From Pseudomonas guariconensis (GTDB lineage Bacteria > Pseudomonadota > Gammaproteobacteria > Pseudomonadales > Pseudomonadaceae), in NCBI RefSeq assembly GCF_024127895.1, contig NZ_JAMYBK010000036.1, forward strand, positions 1 to 43,939: 43,939 bases of DNA, given 5' to 3'. The position numbers were made by a program, and so were the translations under genes. Under the pieces are notes generated by a model. That model did not search any database, had not been told where the DNA came from, and worked only from the letters and a program-made list of their open reading frames with translations. This document shows, piece after piece, positions 25,258 through 34,244 of this stretch (positions are counted from its first letter, which is position 1; each line of letters starts with the position of its first letter).

Positions 25258-26226
25258 ATGGCCCATCAAATCGAACAAATGGCCTATGTTGGGACTACTC
25301 CCTGGCACGGCCTGGGCAACAATCTGCCGCGTAAACAATCCATTGAAGTCTGGCAGCGCGAAGCCGGTATGAACTGGCAAATCTTGGAAAGCCCTGTGCA
25401 CTTCAAGTCGGATGCCGTCGGCCACCTGGGGGCCATTCACTCCTTCCCTGAGCAAAAGGTCCTCTACCGCTCAGACACCAAGGCGCCGCTGTCGGTGGTT
25501 TCCCAGCGCTATCACACGGTACAACCTCGGGAGGTCTTGGAATTCTACCGCGACCTGACCGAGGTCTCCGGCTACGAGCTGGAAACAGCCGGCGTGCTCA
25601 AGGGCGGTCGTAAGTTCTGGGCGCTGGCGCGTACCGGACAAGGATCTGCCCTCAAGGGCAACGACCAGGTCAACGGTTACCTGCTGTTGGCCACGTCCTG
25701 CGACGGTACATTGGCCACGACGGCAACGCCGACCACTGTGCGCGTGGTGTGCAACAACACCCTCACTGTCGCTTTGGACGGTACTACACGTGCGATCAAG
25801 GTGCCGCACAACACCCGCTTTGATCCGAAGGCGGTAAAGAAGCAACTCGGCATCGCCGTCTCGCAATGGGACGACTTCATGGATCGCATGCGTGCTCTGG
25901 CCGAACGCAAAGTGCAGTGGCATGAGGCCTTGGGTTTTTTCATGAACGTGATGTGCGAAACCTCACCGACCGGCAACTTGCCAGAAAGTCTGCCGAATGA
26001 GCGCGCCTTGCGCAAAGTGCAGGAGCTGTACGAAGGACGTGGACGAGGCAGCCAATTGGACTCAGCTCGCGGCACTGCTTGGGGCCTGCTCAACGCGGTA
26101 ACCGAATATGTCGACCACGAACGTCGTGCGCGTAGCAATGAGTACCGGCTGGACTCAGCCTGGTTCGGACAGGGCGCGCAGATCAAGCAACGCGCTCTGG
26201 ATGCCGCCCTGCAATTGGTCGCTTGA
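25258..26226 (+). CDS. DUF932 domain protein (phage/plasmid-like)
   Basis: 322 residues of the DUF932 / phage-plasmid-like protein family (TIGR03299 type). Typical stretches are TPWHGLGNNLP near the start, SQRYHTVQPREVLEFYRDL, and TPTTVRVVCNNTL. Members are found in conjugative elements and phages; the role is not established. The start at 25258 is chosen because AAGGA precedes it and the conserved N-terminus begins there; the open frame continues 15 codons upstream. A strong terminator follows the gene. Confidence 0.9.
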   Translation: MAHQIEQMAYVGTTPWHGLGNNLPRKQSIEVWQREAGMNWQILESPVHFKSDAVGHLGAIHSFPEQKVLYRSDTKAPLSVVSQRYHTVQPREVLEFYRDLTEVSGYELETAGVLKGGRKFWALARTGQGSALKGNDQVNGYLLLATSCDGTLATTATPTTVRVVCNNTLTVALDGTTRAIKVPHNTRFDPKAVKKQLGIAVSQWDDFMDRMRALAERKVQWHEALGFFMNVMCETSPTGNLPESLPNERALRKVQELYEGRGRGSQLDSARGTAWGLLNAVTEYVDHERRARSNEYRLDSAWFGQGAQIKQRALDAALQLVA

Positions 26227-26241
26227 CCACTTTGCATCTGA

Positions 26242-26279
26242 CTCCCGGCCAACCATGCCAAGGTTGACCGGGAGGTTTT
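26242..26279 (+). terminator. Rho-independent terminator after DUF932 gene
   Basis: CTCCCGGCCAACC pairs with GGTTGACCGGGAG (13 positions, one C-A mismatch) around a 7-base loop, followed by GTTTT, 15 bases past the stop. Confidence 0.8.
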
Positions 26280-26731
26280 GGGTAGGAGTGTTCTTCACTC
26301 TGCGCGACCTCCTCGGCAAAAACGATCTTCACAATGCTATCAATGGTTATCGATGGGCCCCAAGGCCTTGACGGCTGTACGCACGAAGGTTGATGCCAAA
26401 ACGGGTGTCCGGCGCCGAGTGTAGCTGAGCAACAGCCATCGCCCCCCATCAGCAAGGGGCATGATCAGAATGCCCTGGGTGCACAGCGAAAAAACCTTAC
26501 CAATCCATCTGCGACAGCCTAAATGAACATAAGCCCATCTACCAAGGCTTCCATCCCCCGGAGTACGACAAGCTAGACTGCAAAAGCACGAGCCAAAATG
26601 CCGTTCAAAACGCCCACATGGAACCCGAGGCCAGGATGTGGGTCATAGTGTGGGTCAACATAACAAATAATCATAATATCATTTTAAATCATGTAGTTAT
26701 AAACACAAAAGGCCGACCACAAGCCGGCTTT
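26280..26731. other. Noncoding region with tandem TGTGGGTCA repeats
   Basis: No gene seen. TGTGGGTCA occurs twice, 12 bases apart (26637-26645 and 26649-26657), followed by an AT-rich stretch and a hairpin-like AAAAGGCCGACCACAAGCCGGCTTTTT broken by a bulge (26706-26733). It may be a former attachment or integrase-binding region at the island edge. Confidence 0.35.
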
Positions 26732-27001
26732 TTAATTTGTCCTGTCCCGTCCTGAATAAGGTTTACACCTTTCCCCCGAGAAACTGGAGACCTCGCCTCG
26801 CTCGCCTTTGCCCATCGACACCACCACCCGCTCATCCTCGACGCGATAGACCAGGCGGTGGCCGAAAGCCTTCAGCTTGATCTTGTAGTGACCCGGTATG
26901 TCGGCCTGCACACGAGGCGTCTGCAGGCGTTCCCTGAGCCTCGTGATCCACCCGCGCACCGTATTCATGGCGCAAGAGAAGAATTCCAGCCTATAGGCCA
27001 T
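26732..27001 (-). pseudogene. RelE/ParE-type toxin, degenerate
   Basis: The translation MAYRLEF, then HYKIKLKAFGHRLVYRVEDERVVV and GKGERGEV, is a RelE toxin backbone, but the first helix (normally ALKEWKKL-like) is garbled, internal residues before GKGER are missing, and the end runs into unrelated sequence. The expected upstream RelB antitoxin gene is absent. Most likely inactive. Confidence 0.6.
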
Positions 27002-27105
27002 CCAGCCATGCAAGCCCCATCTCCTACTCGATCGCTGAGTCCTGTCATTGCGCCTCAGCCTGCATGACAGGTGCGTCCAGACCGGGTTGAACCGTCACGC
27101 GAACC

Positions 27106-27120
27106 TGACAGATCTGTAAT
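27106..27120 (+). promoter_or_regulatory. CopR-like box upstream of copA
   Basis: TGACAGATCTGTAAT has the TTACA-N4-TGTAA layout bound by CopR/CzcR-type regulators (one mismatch), with a perfect 10-bp core ACAGATCTGT. It is 183 bases before the copA start. The regulator is not in this window. Confidence 0.5.
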
Positions 27121-27302
27121 GCCGGGCTCAGCTTCCTGAAAGCGCAGGCTCGCTAACGTAGCCAAGACAGTGACCCGCTGCGGAACAACGGATGAGCTTG
27201 CTCGAAGCGCTCATGACGATGATCGCCTCTGGCCTGTGAAACCGAAGGCTGCGACGTCGAGCAGCCTGGATATCAGCGAATGACCTGACTGGACACGACG
27301 GC

Positions 27303-29012
27303 ATGCACAGCAAAACCACGAGACGATCCTTCGTCAAAGGCCTGGCCGCTACTGGACTACTGGGTGGACTAGGCATGTGGCGCACGCCGGTCTGGGCCGT
27401 GACCAGCCCTGGCCAGCCCAACGTGCTGACAGGCACCGATTTCGATCTCTACATCGGTGAGCTACCGGTCAACGTCACCGGAGCCGCCCGTACCGCCATG
27501 GCGATCAACGGTTCGCTGCCCGGGCCCATTCTTCGCTGGCGAGAAGGTGACACTGTCACGCTCCGTGTTCGCAACCGCTTGAAGCAAGACACGTCCATCC
27601 ATTGGCACGGCATCATCCTGCCGGCGAACATGGATGGTGTTCCAGGCCTGAGCTTCCATGGCATCGCCCCCGATGGCATGTATGAATACCAGTTCGAGGT
27701 CCGCCAGAACGGCACCTACTGGTACCACAGCCATTCGGGCCTGCAGGAACAGGCCGGGGTTTATGGTGCATTGGTCATCGATGCGAAAGCGCCTGAACCG
27801 TTCACCTATGAGCGGGATTACGTGGTCCTGCTTAGCGACTGGACCGATGAGGATCCTGCCAAGGTCCTGTCCAAGCTCAAGAAGCAGTCGGACTATTACA
27901 ACTTCCACAAGCGCACGGTTGGCGACTTCATCGACGACGTAAGCGAGATGGGGTGGTCGGCCGCCATGGCGGATCGAAAAATGTGGGCAGCGATGAAGAT
28001 GAGCCCAACCGATCTTGCCGACGTGAGCGGGTATACCTACACCTACCTGATGAACGGCCAGGCACCAGACAGTAACTGGACGGGCATCTTCAAGCCGGGC
28101 GAAAAGATCCGCCTGCGCTTTATCAATGCTTCAGCCATGACGTACTTCGATGTGCGAATCCCAGGCTTGAAGATGACGGTGGTGGCCGCGGATGGGCAAC
28201 ACGTCAACCCCGTTAGCGTCGATGAATTGCGCATCGCAGTTGCTGAAACCTACGATGTCATCGTCGAGCCGGAGGACGCGCAGGCGTACACCATTTTCGC
28301 GCAGTCCATGGATCGTACGGGTTACTCCCGAGGCACCTTGGCCGTCCGCGAAGGCCTGCAGGCGCCTGTACCAGCCGTTGACCCACGCCCGCTCATCTCC
28401 ATGAACGATATGGGCATGGATCACGGCAGCATGGGTGGGGTGGATCACGGATCGATGCACGGCATGGACCACGGCCAGATGGCAGCCAGGCAGAGCCACC
28501 CGGATTCGGAGACCAACAATCCCTTGGTCGACATGCAGACGATGTCGCCGACACCTAAGTTGAGCGATCCAGGCATCGGCCTGCGCAACAACGGACGCCG
28601 TGTCCTGACCTATGCGGATCTGCGCAGCACGTTCATGGACCCTGATGGCCGTGAGCCTGGTCGCACGATCGAACTGCATCTTACGGGGCATATGGAAAAG
28701 TTCGCCTGGTCCTTTGACGGGATCAAGTTTTCCGATGCCGAGCCCCTGCGCCTCAAATATGGCGAGCGTCTTCGCATCACCTTGGTCAACGACACCATGA
28801 TGACTCATCCCATCCATCTCCACGGCATGTGGAGCGACCTGGAGGACGAGCACGGAAATTTCATGGTGCGAAAACACACCCTCGACATGCCGCCTGGCTC
28901 AAAACGCAGCTATCGCGTAACGGCCGATGCGTTGGGCCGTTGGGCTTATCACTGCCACCTGCTGTTCCACATGGAAATGGGCATGTTCCGAGAAGTCCGT
29001 GTGGACGAATGA
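27303..29012 (+). CDS. copA: Multicopper oxidase CopA, copper resistance
   Basis: A 569-residue periplasmic multicopper oxidase of the CopA/PcoA family, which oxidises Cu(I) and binds copper. A Tat signal (TTRRSFVKG, R7-R8) leads to cleavage near VWAVT. Copper sites: HWH (100-102), HSH (142-144), HPIHLHG (about 500) and HCHLLFHMEMGM (near 550-561). A Met/His-rich linker (about 370-400, MDHGSM repeats) can store extra copper. Slightly shorter than the P. syringae protein. The stop overlaps the start of a small ORF, so the gene heads an operon with copB. Confidence 0.95.
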   Translation: MHSKTTRRSFVKGLAATGLLGGLGMWRTPVWAVTSPGQPNVLTGTDFDLYIGELPVNVTGAARTAMAINGSLPGPILRWREGDTVTLRVRNRLKQDTSIHWHGIILPANMDGVPGLSFHGIAPDGMYEYQFEVRQNGTYWYHSHSGLQEQAGVYGALVIDAKAPEPFTYERDYVVLLSDWTDEDPAKVLSKLKKQSDYYNFHKRTVGDFIDDVSEMGWSAAMADRKMWAAMKMSPTDLADVSGYTYTYLMNGQAPDSNWTGIFKPGEKIRLRFINASAMTYFDVRIPGLKMTVVAADGQHVNPVSVDELRIAVAETYDVIVEPEDAQAYTIFAQSMDRTGYSRGTLAVREGLQAPVPAVDPRPLISMNDMGMDHGSMGGVDHGSMHGMDHGQMAARQSHPDSETNNPLVDMQTMSPTPKLSDPGIGLRNNGRRVLTYADLRSTFMDPDGREPGRTIELHLTGHMEKFAWSFDGIKFSDAEPLRLKYGERLRITLVNDTMMTHPIHLHGMWSDLEDEHGNFMVRKHTLDMPPGSKRSYRVTADALGRWAYHCHLLFHMEMGMFREVRVDE

Positions 29013-29149
29013 ACTGGAAATCCGAGATGAGCGAACCCATGAAACGTAGCGCCGTTTTCTATTTTGCCTCCCTGGTAGGCCTTCTGGCGGCGCATGCCCC
29101 TTCCTCGTGGTCCGGTGAACATCATGAGGCAGGCAACGATGAGCAATAG
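29009..29149 (+). CDS. Small secreted protein between copA and copB (predicted)
   Basis: 46 codons: MNWKSEMSEPMKRSAVFYFA, then a hydrophobic stretch (SLVGLLAAHA) and a His/Glu tail (SGEHHEAGNDEQ). The ATG overlaps the copA stop (ATGA) and the 3' end overlaps the copB start in another frame, as in translationally coupled genes. Internal ATGs at 29027 and 29039 could also start it; from MKRS it looks like a signal peptide followed by a short metal-binding-type tail. No known family recognised. Confidence 0.5.
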   Translation: MNWKSEMSEPMKRSAVFYFASLVGLLAAHAPSSWSGEHHEAGNDEQ

Positions 29150-30026
29150 GCTGGCACGCCCCTCGCTCCTGGCATTGGCGGTGTCCCTCGGCACACTGGG
29201 TGGGGCGCCCAGCTTTGCGGCTGAAGCGATGGATCATTCGGCGATGAGCATGGATCACGGCGCCATGGACCACTCGAAGATGAACCATGGCCCTGCCAAT
29301 GCCCCCACGACGACCAGTCGCACGCCGATTCCCATCCTGACCGATGCGGACCGCGAAGCGGCATTTCCCCCATTGGGCGGTCATGAGATTCACGATAGCG
29401 GTATCAACAGCTTCTTCTTGCTGGATCAGCTTGAGTATCAGGATGCCGACGAAGGCAGCACGCTGGCCTGGGATGCTTCGGGATGGGTCGGGGGCGATAT
29501 AAACCGGCTCTGGATCCGTTCCGAAGGCGAGCGCACGAACGGCGTTACCGAAGACGCCGAATTGCAGCTTCTGTACGGCCGCGCCATTGGCCCTTGGTGG
29601 GATGTGGTTGCAGGGGTTCGCCAGGACTTCAAGCCAGCGTCTGCGCAGACATGGGCGGCCTTCGGTATTCAAGGCATGGCGCTGTACGACTTCGAAGCCC
29701 AGGCCACCGCCTTCATTGGCGAGAATGGCCAGACTGCCGCTCGGCTGGAGGGCGAATACGACATCCTGCTGACCAATCGCCTGATCCTGCAGCCCACCGC
29801 TGAGGCTAATTTCTACGGCAAGCATGACCCTGAGCGCGGCGTAGGTTCCGGCCTCGCCAACACCGAAGTCGGACTGCGTCTACGGTATGAGATCGTGCGC
29901 CAATTCGCCCCCTACATAGGCGTCACCTGGAGCCGCGCCTACGGCAAGACGGCAGACCTGATTCGTGACGATGGCGGGGATGTGGATGAAGCGCGTTTCG
30001 TTGCCGGCATTCGGATGTGGTTTTGA
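29139..30026 (+). CDS. copB: Outer-membrane copper resistance protein CopB
   Basis: 295 residues. After a Sec signal peptide (LLALAVSLGTL to SFAAEA) comes a short Met/His-rich segment (MDHSAMSMDHGAMDHSKMNH) and a beta-barrel domain of the CopB family (HDSGINSFFLLDQLEYQ through GKTADLIRDDGGDVDEARFV, ending in F). It sits in the outer membrane and binds copper. The start at 29139 places the signal peptide correctly; a start at 29124 is also possible. It overlaps the small ORF by 11 bases. The protein is normal in length, with no break. Confidence 0.92.
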   Translation: MSNRLARPSLLALAVSLGTLGGAPSFAAEAMDHSAMSMDHGAMDHSKMNHGPANAPTTTSRTPIPILTDADREAAFPPLGGHEIHDSGINSFFLLDQLEYQDADEGSTLAWDASGWVGGDINRLWIRSEGERTNGVTEDAELQLLYGRAIGPWWDVVAGVRQDFKPASAQTWAAFGIQGMALYDFEAQATAFIGENGQTAARLEGEYDILLTNRLILQPTAEANFYGKHDPERGVGSGLANTEVGLRLRYEIVRQFAPYIGVTWSRAYGKTADLIRDDGGDVDEARFVAGIRMWF

Positions 30027-30289
30027 AGCCGGCTTGCCGGCGATCAAGCGCGAAGCGGCCCCAAACGACCGAGTCAGAGGCCCAACACTACGGCATGAAC
30101 TGGACCTATGCATGCCGTCACAAGCGTTTGAAGATGGCCCTGTGAGGCATCACGCCAAACAGAAGTTGGCTTAATAGCCTGATGTCAATTTCTGCTGAAT
30201 ATCAACGTGGGCGAATTATCCATGCCTCGCGCCCCTGACGGGAAACTGTCAATTGCATCTCACTCAAATACAAACATAGAGAGTGCAGA
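30027..30289. other. Intergenic region before the sulfite dehydrogenase operon
   Basis: 263 bases without a gene; begins with GCCGGC-rich short inverted repeats and should hold the promoter of the next operon. No clear TauR-like site was seen here. Confidence 0.4.
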
Positions 30290-31549
30290 ATGAAATTCAG
30301 CTTTATGGAAAACAGCCATCCGAGCCGTCGCCGCGTTCTACGCGATGCCCTGACACTGGCGGTTGCAGCCTCCCCATTGGCAAGCCTGGCCAAGGCCGTC
30401 TCCGATCCCCAAGAAGCCACCTCGAGTGCCGATGACGTGACCTTCGCTGCTGGCCCTCGCCCGCTGGTGCAATACCCGCAAAAAAGGCCGCTGACCTTGG
30501 TGACCACTCGTCCACCACACCTGGAAACGCCATTTTCGGTCTTCGACCAGGGCCCCATCACGCCAAACGATGCTTTTTTCGTGCGTTACCATTTGGCCAA
30601 CTTCCCTACCCGCATCGATCCAGACAGCTACCGATTGACGATCAAGGGTTCGGTCAACACCCCGCTGTCGTTGTCTCTTGCAGAACTCAAGACACTCACC
30701 GACCCGGTGGAAGTGGTGGCTGTCAATCAGTGCTCCGGTAATAGCCGTGGCTTTTTCATGCCCCGCGTGTTCGGCGCCCAACTGGGTAATGGCTCGATGG
30801 GGAATGCCCGTTGGGTTGGGGTGCCGCTCAAAGCGGTACTGGAAAAGGCAGGCGTCAAAGCCGAAGCCAGGCAGGTGACATTCCGTGGGCTTGATAAGCC
30901 CGTGCTGTCGAGCACACCGGAGTTCATCAAGGCCCTGGACATCAGCCACGCCATGGATGGCGAGCCCATGATCGCCTGGTCGATGAACGGCACCGACCTG
31001 CCCTTTCTCAATGGCTACCCGATTCGTCTGGTGGTGCCAGGCTACTTCGGGACCTATTGGGTCAAGCACCTGAGTGAGATCGAAGTCATCGAGCAAATCG
31101 ATGACGGCTTTTTCATGGCTAAAGGCTACCGTGTCCCGGACAACGATTGCTTTTGCGTCGCCCCCGGCACCACGGCAGCGAAGACCCAGCCGATTTCCAA
31201 ATTGCCCGTGCGCAGCTTCATCACCAGCGTCAAGCACGGTGATGTCCTGCCACTGAAAGAACAGGTGGTGCTCAAGGGCATAGCGTTCGACAGTGGGGCT
31301 GGGGTCAACAAGGTGGAAGTTTCCATCGACGGCGGCAAGCGCTGGCTCGAAGCCCAGCTCGGGCAGGACCTGGGGCGTTTCTCATTCCGTGAGTGGACAC
31401 TGGCGATCGCCTTCGCCAGCAAGGGGGCTACCCAGTTGATGGTGCGCGCCAGCAACCGCGCAGGCGAGACACAACCGCTACGTGCCGACTGGAATCCCGG
31501 GGGCTACCGTCGCCACGTCGTCGAAACCACCCACGTGACTGTCGCCTGA
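30290..31549 (+). CDS. SorA-like sulfite dehydrogenase, molybdenum subunit
   Basis: 419 residues of the sulfite oxidase family with a Tat-type leader (PSRRRVLRDAL), so periplasmic. The molybdopterin domain contains the Mo ligand C148 in VNQCSGNSRG and is followed by a Mo-co dimerisation domain (about 310-415, KVEVSIDGGKRW). It oxidises sulfite to sulfate and passes electrons to a c-type cytochrome, encoded 9 bases downstream. Its place next to taurine dissimilation genes fits disposal of the sulfite they release. A related function such as thiosulfate or another sulfur substrate cannot be excluded. Confidence 0.85.
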   Translation: MKFSFMENSHPSRRRVLRDALTLAVAASPLASLAKAVSDPQEATSSADDVTFAAGPRPLVQYPQKRPLTLVTTRPPHLETPFSVFDQGPITPNDAFFVRYHLANFPTRIDPDSYRLTIKGSVNTPLSLSLAELKTLTDPVEVVAVNQCSGNSRGFFMPRVFGAQLGNGSMGNARWVGVPLKAVLEKAGVKAEARQVTFRGLDKPVLSSTPEFIKALDISHAMDGEPMIAWSMNGTDLPFLNGYPIRLVVPGYFGTYWVKHLSEIEVIEQIDDGFFMAKGYRVPDNDCFCVAPGTTAAKTQPISKLPVRSFITSVKHGDVLPLKEQVVLKGIAFDSGAGVNKVEVSIDGGKRWLEAQLGQDLGRFSFREWTLAIAFASKGATQLMVRASNRAGETQPLRADWNPGGYRRHVVETTHVTVA

Positions 31550-31558
31550 GGGGCTCGC

Positions 31559-32197
31559 ATGAAACCGTTGACCACCTTGTTGTGCGCGACTCAATTCTGC
31601 TTGGCGAGCCTGGCCAGTGCAGCGCCACTGTCGATCACGCTGCCGCCTGAGACGGCTGCGCTCAAGCCCAGCACGCTACCGGGCTACACCCTGGCCCTGC
31701 AGAAGTGCTCCACCTGCCATTCGGCCGACTACATCAATTTTCAGCCTCCGGGGATGTCCCTGGCGCAATGGACTGCAGAGGCGAGCAAGATGCAGCAGGC
31801 GTATGGCGCACCGATCAGCGATCAGGATGTGAAGATCATCGGCGCCTATCTGGCGGCGACCTATGGCAGTGCCCAGGCGAGCGATGCCGATGTGCAAGCG
31901 GCCTCCAACCTGGCAACGAGCCAAGCCTCGGCGGCCCCTGCAGCGAAAGCCGACGCCATGGCTTTGCTTCAGAACAATGCCTGCCTGTCCTGCCACGCGA
32001 TCGATCACCAGGTGGTAGGCCCGGCGTATCACGATGTCGCTGCCAAATATCGGAGCGACCCGCAGGCAGTGGCCAAGCTGGCGTCCAGCATTCAGAGCGG
32101 CGGCGCCGGGAAATGGGGAGCGATCCCTATGCCGCCATACGCGCAGTTGAGCTCGCAGGAGCTGCAAACACTGGCGACGTACATACTGCAGCAGTAA
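31559..32197 (+). CDS. Di-heme c-type cytochrome, SorB-like partner
   Basis: 212 residues with a Sec signal (LLCATQFCLASLASA). Two CxxCH haem sites: CSTCH (about residue 50) in a SorB-like half, and CLSCH (about 141) in a cytochrome c551/c552-like half with a later IPMPP Met ligand motif. SorB in the best-known enzymes has one haem, so this looks like a fusion of SorB to a second cytochrome domain joined by an Ala/Ser-rich linker. It should accept electrons from the SorA-like protein. Confidence 0.87.
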   Translation: MKPLTTLLCATQFCLASLASAAPLSITLPPETAALKPSTLPGYTLALQKCSTCHSADYINFQPPGMSLAQWTAEASKMQQAYGAPISDQDVKIIGAYLAATYGSAQASDADVQAASNLATSQASAAPAAKADAMALLQNNACLSCHAIDHQVVGPAYHDVAAKYRSDPQAVAKLASSIQSGGAGKWGAIPMPPYAQLSSQELQTLATYILQQ

Positions 32198-32216
32198 CCA
32201 CTGATGCAGTCAGGAT

Positions 32217-32990
32217 TCAGGCCGGGGTCGCAGGCAAGAGCCCCGGCACTGAGTCCCAGATCAAGCTCACGCCGGCCAGCATCATCAGTACGAACACCAG
32301 CCAACGTACCGTGCACAGTGACAACTTCGGCGGATAACGACGGACCAGCCAACTGACCAGCAGCACCAACGGCAAGGCTTCGGCACTCAACAACAAGGTG
32401 GACACCTGCATCTGCCCCTGCGCGACGACCAGGCCAAGGCGCGCCGCCGCATTGGCGGAAAACACCGTGATCAGGGTGTTGCGGATGATCTCGTAGCCCA
32501 GAGGCTGGCGATACAGGTGATACGCGATCGGCGGCCCGCCGCTGGAGAACAAACCGTTGAGCAGCCCGCAAAGGCCACCGGCCAGCCAGAATGATGGCTG
32601 CCGGGAGAGCTGCGCTTTCGGTTTGTTCTGCACCACCAGCATGAGGCTGGCGGCGACGATCAGTACGCCAAGCAGCAGGCGCAGCCAGATGATCAGGCCG
32701 CCGCTCAACGCATCGAGCCCCCACACGCCGAGGCTGACCCCCAACAGACTGCTGAGCAACACCGGCATCAGCACCGCGCGATCCAACTGCGGTTTCGGCC
32801 CGCCCAGGGTCCCCATGGCGTTGCCCAGGGTAAGGATACTGATCACCACCGCGACCTCACTCAGCGGCACCATGTGCAGGGACGCGATCAAGCCCATCAG
32901 GATCAGGCCGAAGGCAAAGCCGGTGAGGCTCTGGGCGACGCTTGCCAATGCCACGCACCCCAGAAAGATCAGATGCACTTGTAGGCTCAT
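32217..32990 (-). CDS. TauE/SafE-family membrane exporter
   Basis: About 257 residues with eight or so hydrophobic segments, of the TauE/SafE (DUF81) family. Typical features are the repeated halves, GGPKPQLDRAVLMPVL and the FSSGGPPIAYHLY motif. Members have been linked to export of sulfite or other sulfonate products, which fits the neighbours. It is convergent with the cytochrome gene. The open frame extends upstream, but MSLQVHLIFLG begins the first membrane segment; a TTGAACCAG motif lies just upstream (33008-33016). Confidence 0.82.
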   Translation of the reverse strand: MSLQVHLIFLGCVALASVAQSLTGFAFGLILMGLIASLHMVPLSEVAVVISILTLGNAMGTLGGPKPQLDRAVLMPVLLSSLLGVSLGVWGLDALSGGLIIWLRLLLGVLIVAASLMLVVQNKPKAQLSRQPSFWLAGGLCGLLNGLFSSGGPPIAYHLYRQPLGYEIIRNTLITVFSANAAARLGLVVAQGQMQVSTLLLSAEALPLVLLVSWLVRRYPPKLSLCTVRWLVFVLMMLAGVSLIWDSVPGLLPATPA

Positions 32991-33095
32991 ACCACCGAGA
33001 CTACGGGTTGAACCAGCCGGCCGCCGCACACGCCAGGTGTCGGCAGCCGTCGGTCGATCGGGCAGGAGCGGTACGACTCACCCCATGCTGCTGGC

Positions 33096-34166
33096 TTATC
33101 CCAGGCATTGCACCGCGATCAGAATCAATGCGGCGAGAAACACCGTCTCGCTGACCAACAGGGTCGCCGGGCGCCACCCCACCTCCAGCAGCGCCTTCAA
33201 CGAGGTTTTCATGCCCAGGGCGGCGATCGCGGTAACCAGGCACCAGCGCGACACATCGCCGGCCAGCGCCTGCACCTGTGGCGGCGCTATGCCGCTGCTG
33301 TTGATGGCAACGAACAACACGAAGAAGATGATGAACAAGGGCAATGGCAGTGCCGTGCGCGGGCCTCCTTCCTTGCGCTTGCGCAGCAGCAACGACAGGC
33401 TGAAGACAATCGGCACCAGCATGGCCACACGCAGCAGCTTGACCACGGTCGCGGTATCGCCGGTTTCATCCGACATGCTGTAGCCGGCACCGACCACCTG
33501 CGCCACATCGTGAATGGTCGCGCCAAGGAATATCCCTGCTTGCTGGGCATCCAGGCCGATCCATTGGGCGATCGGCGGATAGGCGATCATCGCGATGGTG
33601 CTCAACGCCGTCACACTGATCACCGTGAAAATGATGTTGCGCTCGCTGTCCTTGTCTTGCGGCAGGACCGCGGAAATGGCCAGCGCCGCAGACGCCCCGC
33701 AAATGCCCACGCTGCCGCCGCTGAGAATGCCGAAATCCCGTGACTGGCCGAGTAGCCGCGACAGGACGATGCCAAAACTGATGGTCAGGAACACCGCACC
33801 GATCACCACCGCCATCAGCGTTCCCCCCAACGAGAGAATCTGCTCGACGGTGATGCGCATGCCCAGCAGCGCCACGCCGCAGCGCAAGACGGTGCTGGAG
33901 GTGAAGCGAATGCCCGCGACCGCTCGCCCCTCCTCGGAGAGAAAGCCCAATGCCATGCCCAGCAACAAGGCCATCAACATCACCGGTGCGCCGTAATGCT
34001 CGGAAAGAAAAGACGCACTGGCGGCGACGACCATCGCGGCGATGATGCCCGGCAACAATAGATTGAGTTTCTGCTGGCGACGTATCAACCAGGAGGACGA
34101 CGGCTTGGCCGTGTCGAGCGACTGGCCAGGTACGGGAGGAATGGTGTGGTGCTGTTTTATTGTCAT
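33096..34166 (-). CDS. YeiH-family putative sulfate/sulfite exporter
   Basis: 356 residues, with about ten membrane segments, of the UPF0324/YeiH family. Conserved stretches include LRCGVALLGMRIT, GGSVGICGASAALAISAVLP and FLGATIHDVAQVVGAGY. The family is often found with sulfonate degradation genes and is called a putative sulfate exporter, although direct transport proof is limited. The start at 34166 has GGAG eight bases upstream. Together with the TauE-like gene it gives two different candidate routes for sulfite or sulfate export. Confidence 0.87.
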   Translation of the reverse strand: MTIKQHHTIPPVPGQSLDTAKPSSSWLIRRQQKLNLLLPGIIAAMVVAASASFLSEHYGAPVMLMALLLGMALGFLSEEGRAVAGIRFTSSTVLRCGVALLGMRITVEQILSLGGTLMAVVIGAVFLTISFGIVLSRLLGQSRDFGILSGGSVGICGASAALAISAVLPQDKDSERNIIFTVISVTALSTIAMIAYPPIAQWIGLDAQQAGIFLGATIHDVAQVVGAGYSMSDETGDTATVVKLLRVAMLVPIVFSLSLLLRKRKEGGPRTALPLPLFIIFFVLFVAINSSGIAPPQVQALAGDVSRWCLVTAIAALGMKTSLKALLEVGWRPATLLVSETVFLAALILIAVQCLG

Positions 34167-34234
34167 GTTCTCAGCTCCAGCCTGTGGTTGGGGAATCACT
34201 GGACTGAGATGCTAGAGAAAGCGCCGCTCCCCCA

Positions 34235-34244
34235 TTAGAACCAC
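34235..34244 (+). promoter_or_regulatory. TTAGAACCAC, candidate TauR site between yeiH-like and unknown gene
   Basis: A nine-of-ten match to the TTAGAACCAG element upstream of the taurine aminotransferase gene, located between the divergent exporter and the 221-residue gene. A weaker TAGAGAAAG lies about 22 bases before it. Confidence 0.4.

Noticed and set aside
32221..32247. Terminator hairpin GCCGGGG/CCCCGGC after the cytochrome gene
   Set aside because: It lies inside the end of the TauE coding sequence and has no T tract, so it may simply be GC-rich coding DNA.
32557..33483. 308-codon open frame across the two exporter genes
   Set aside because: It spans both minus-strand exporter genes in an antisense frame and shows no protein family.
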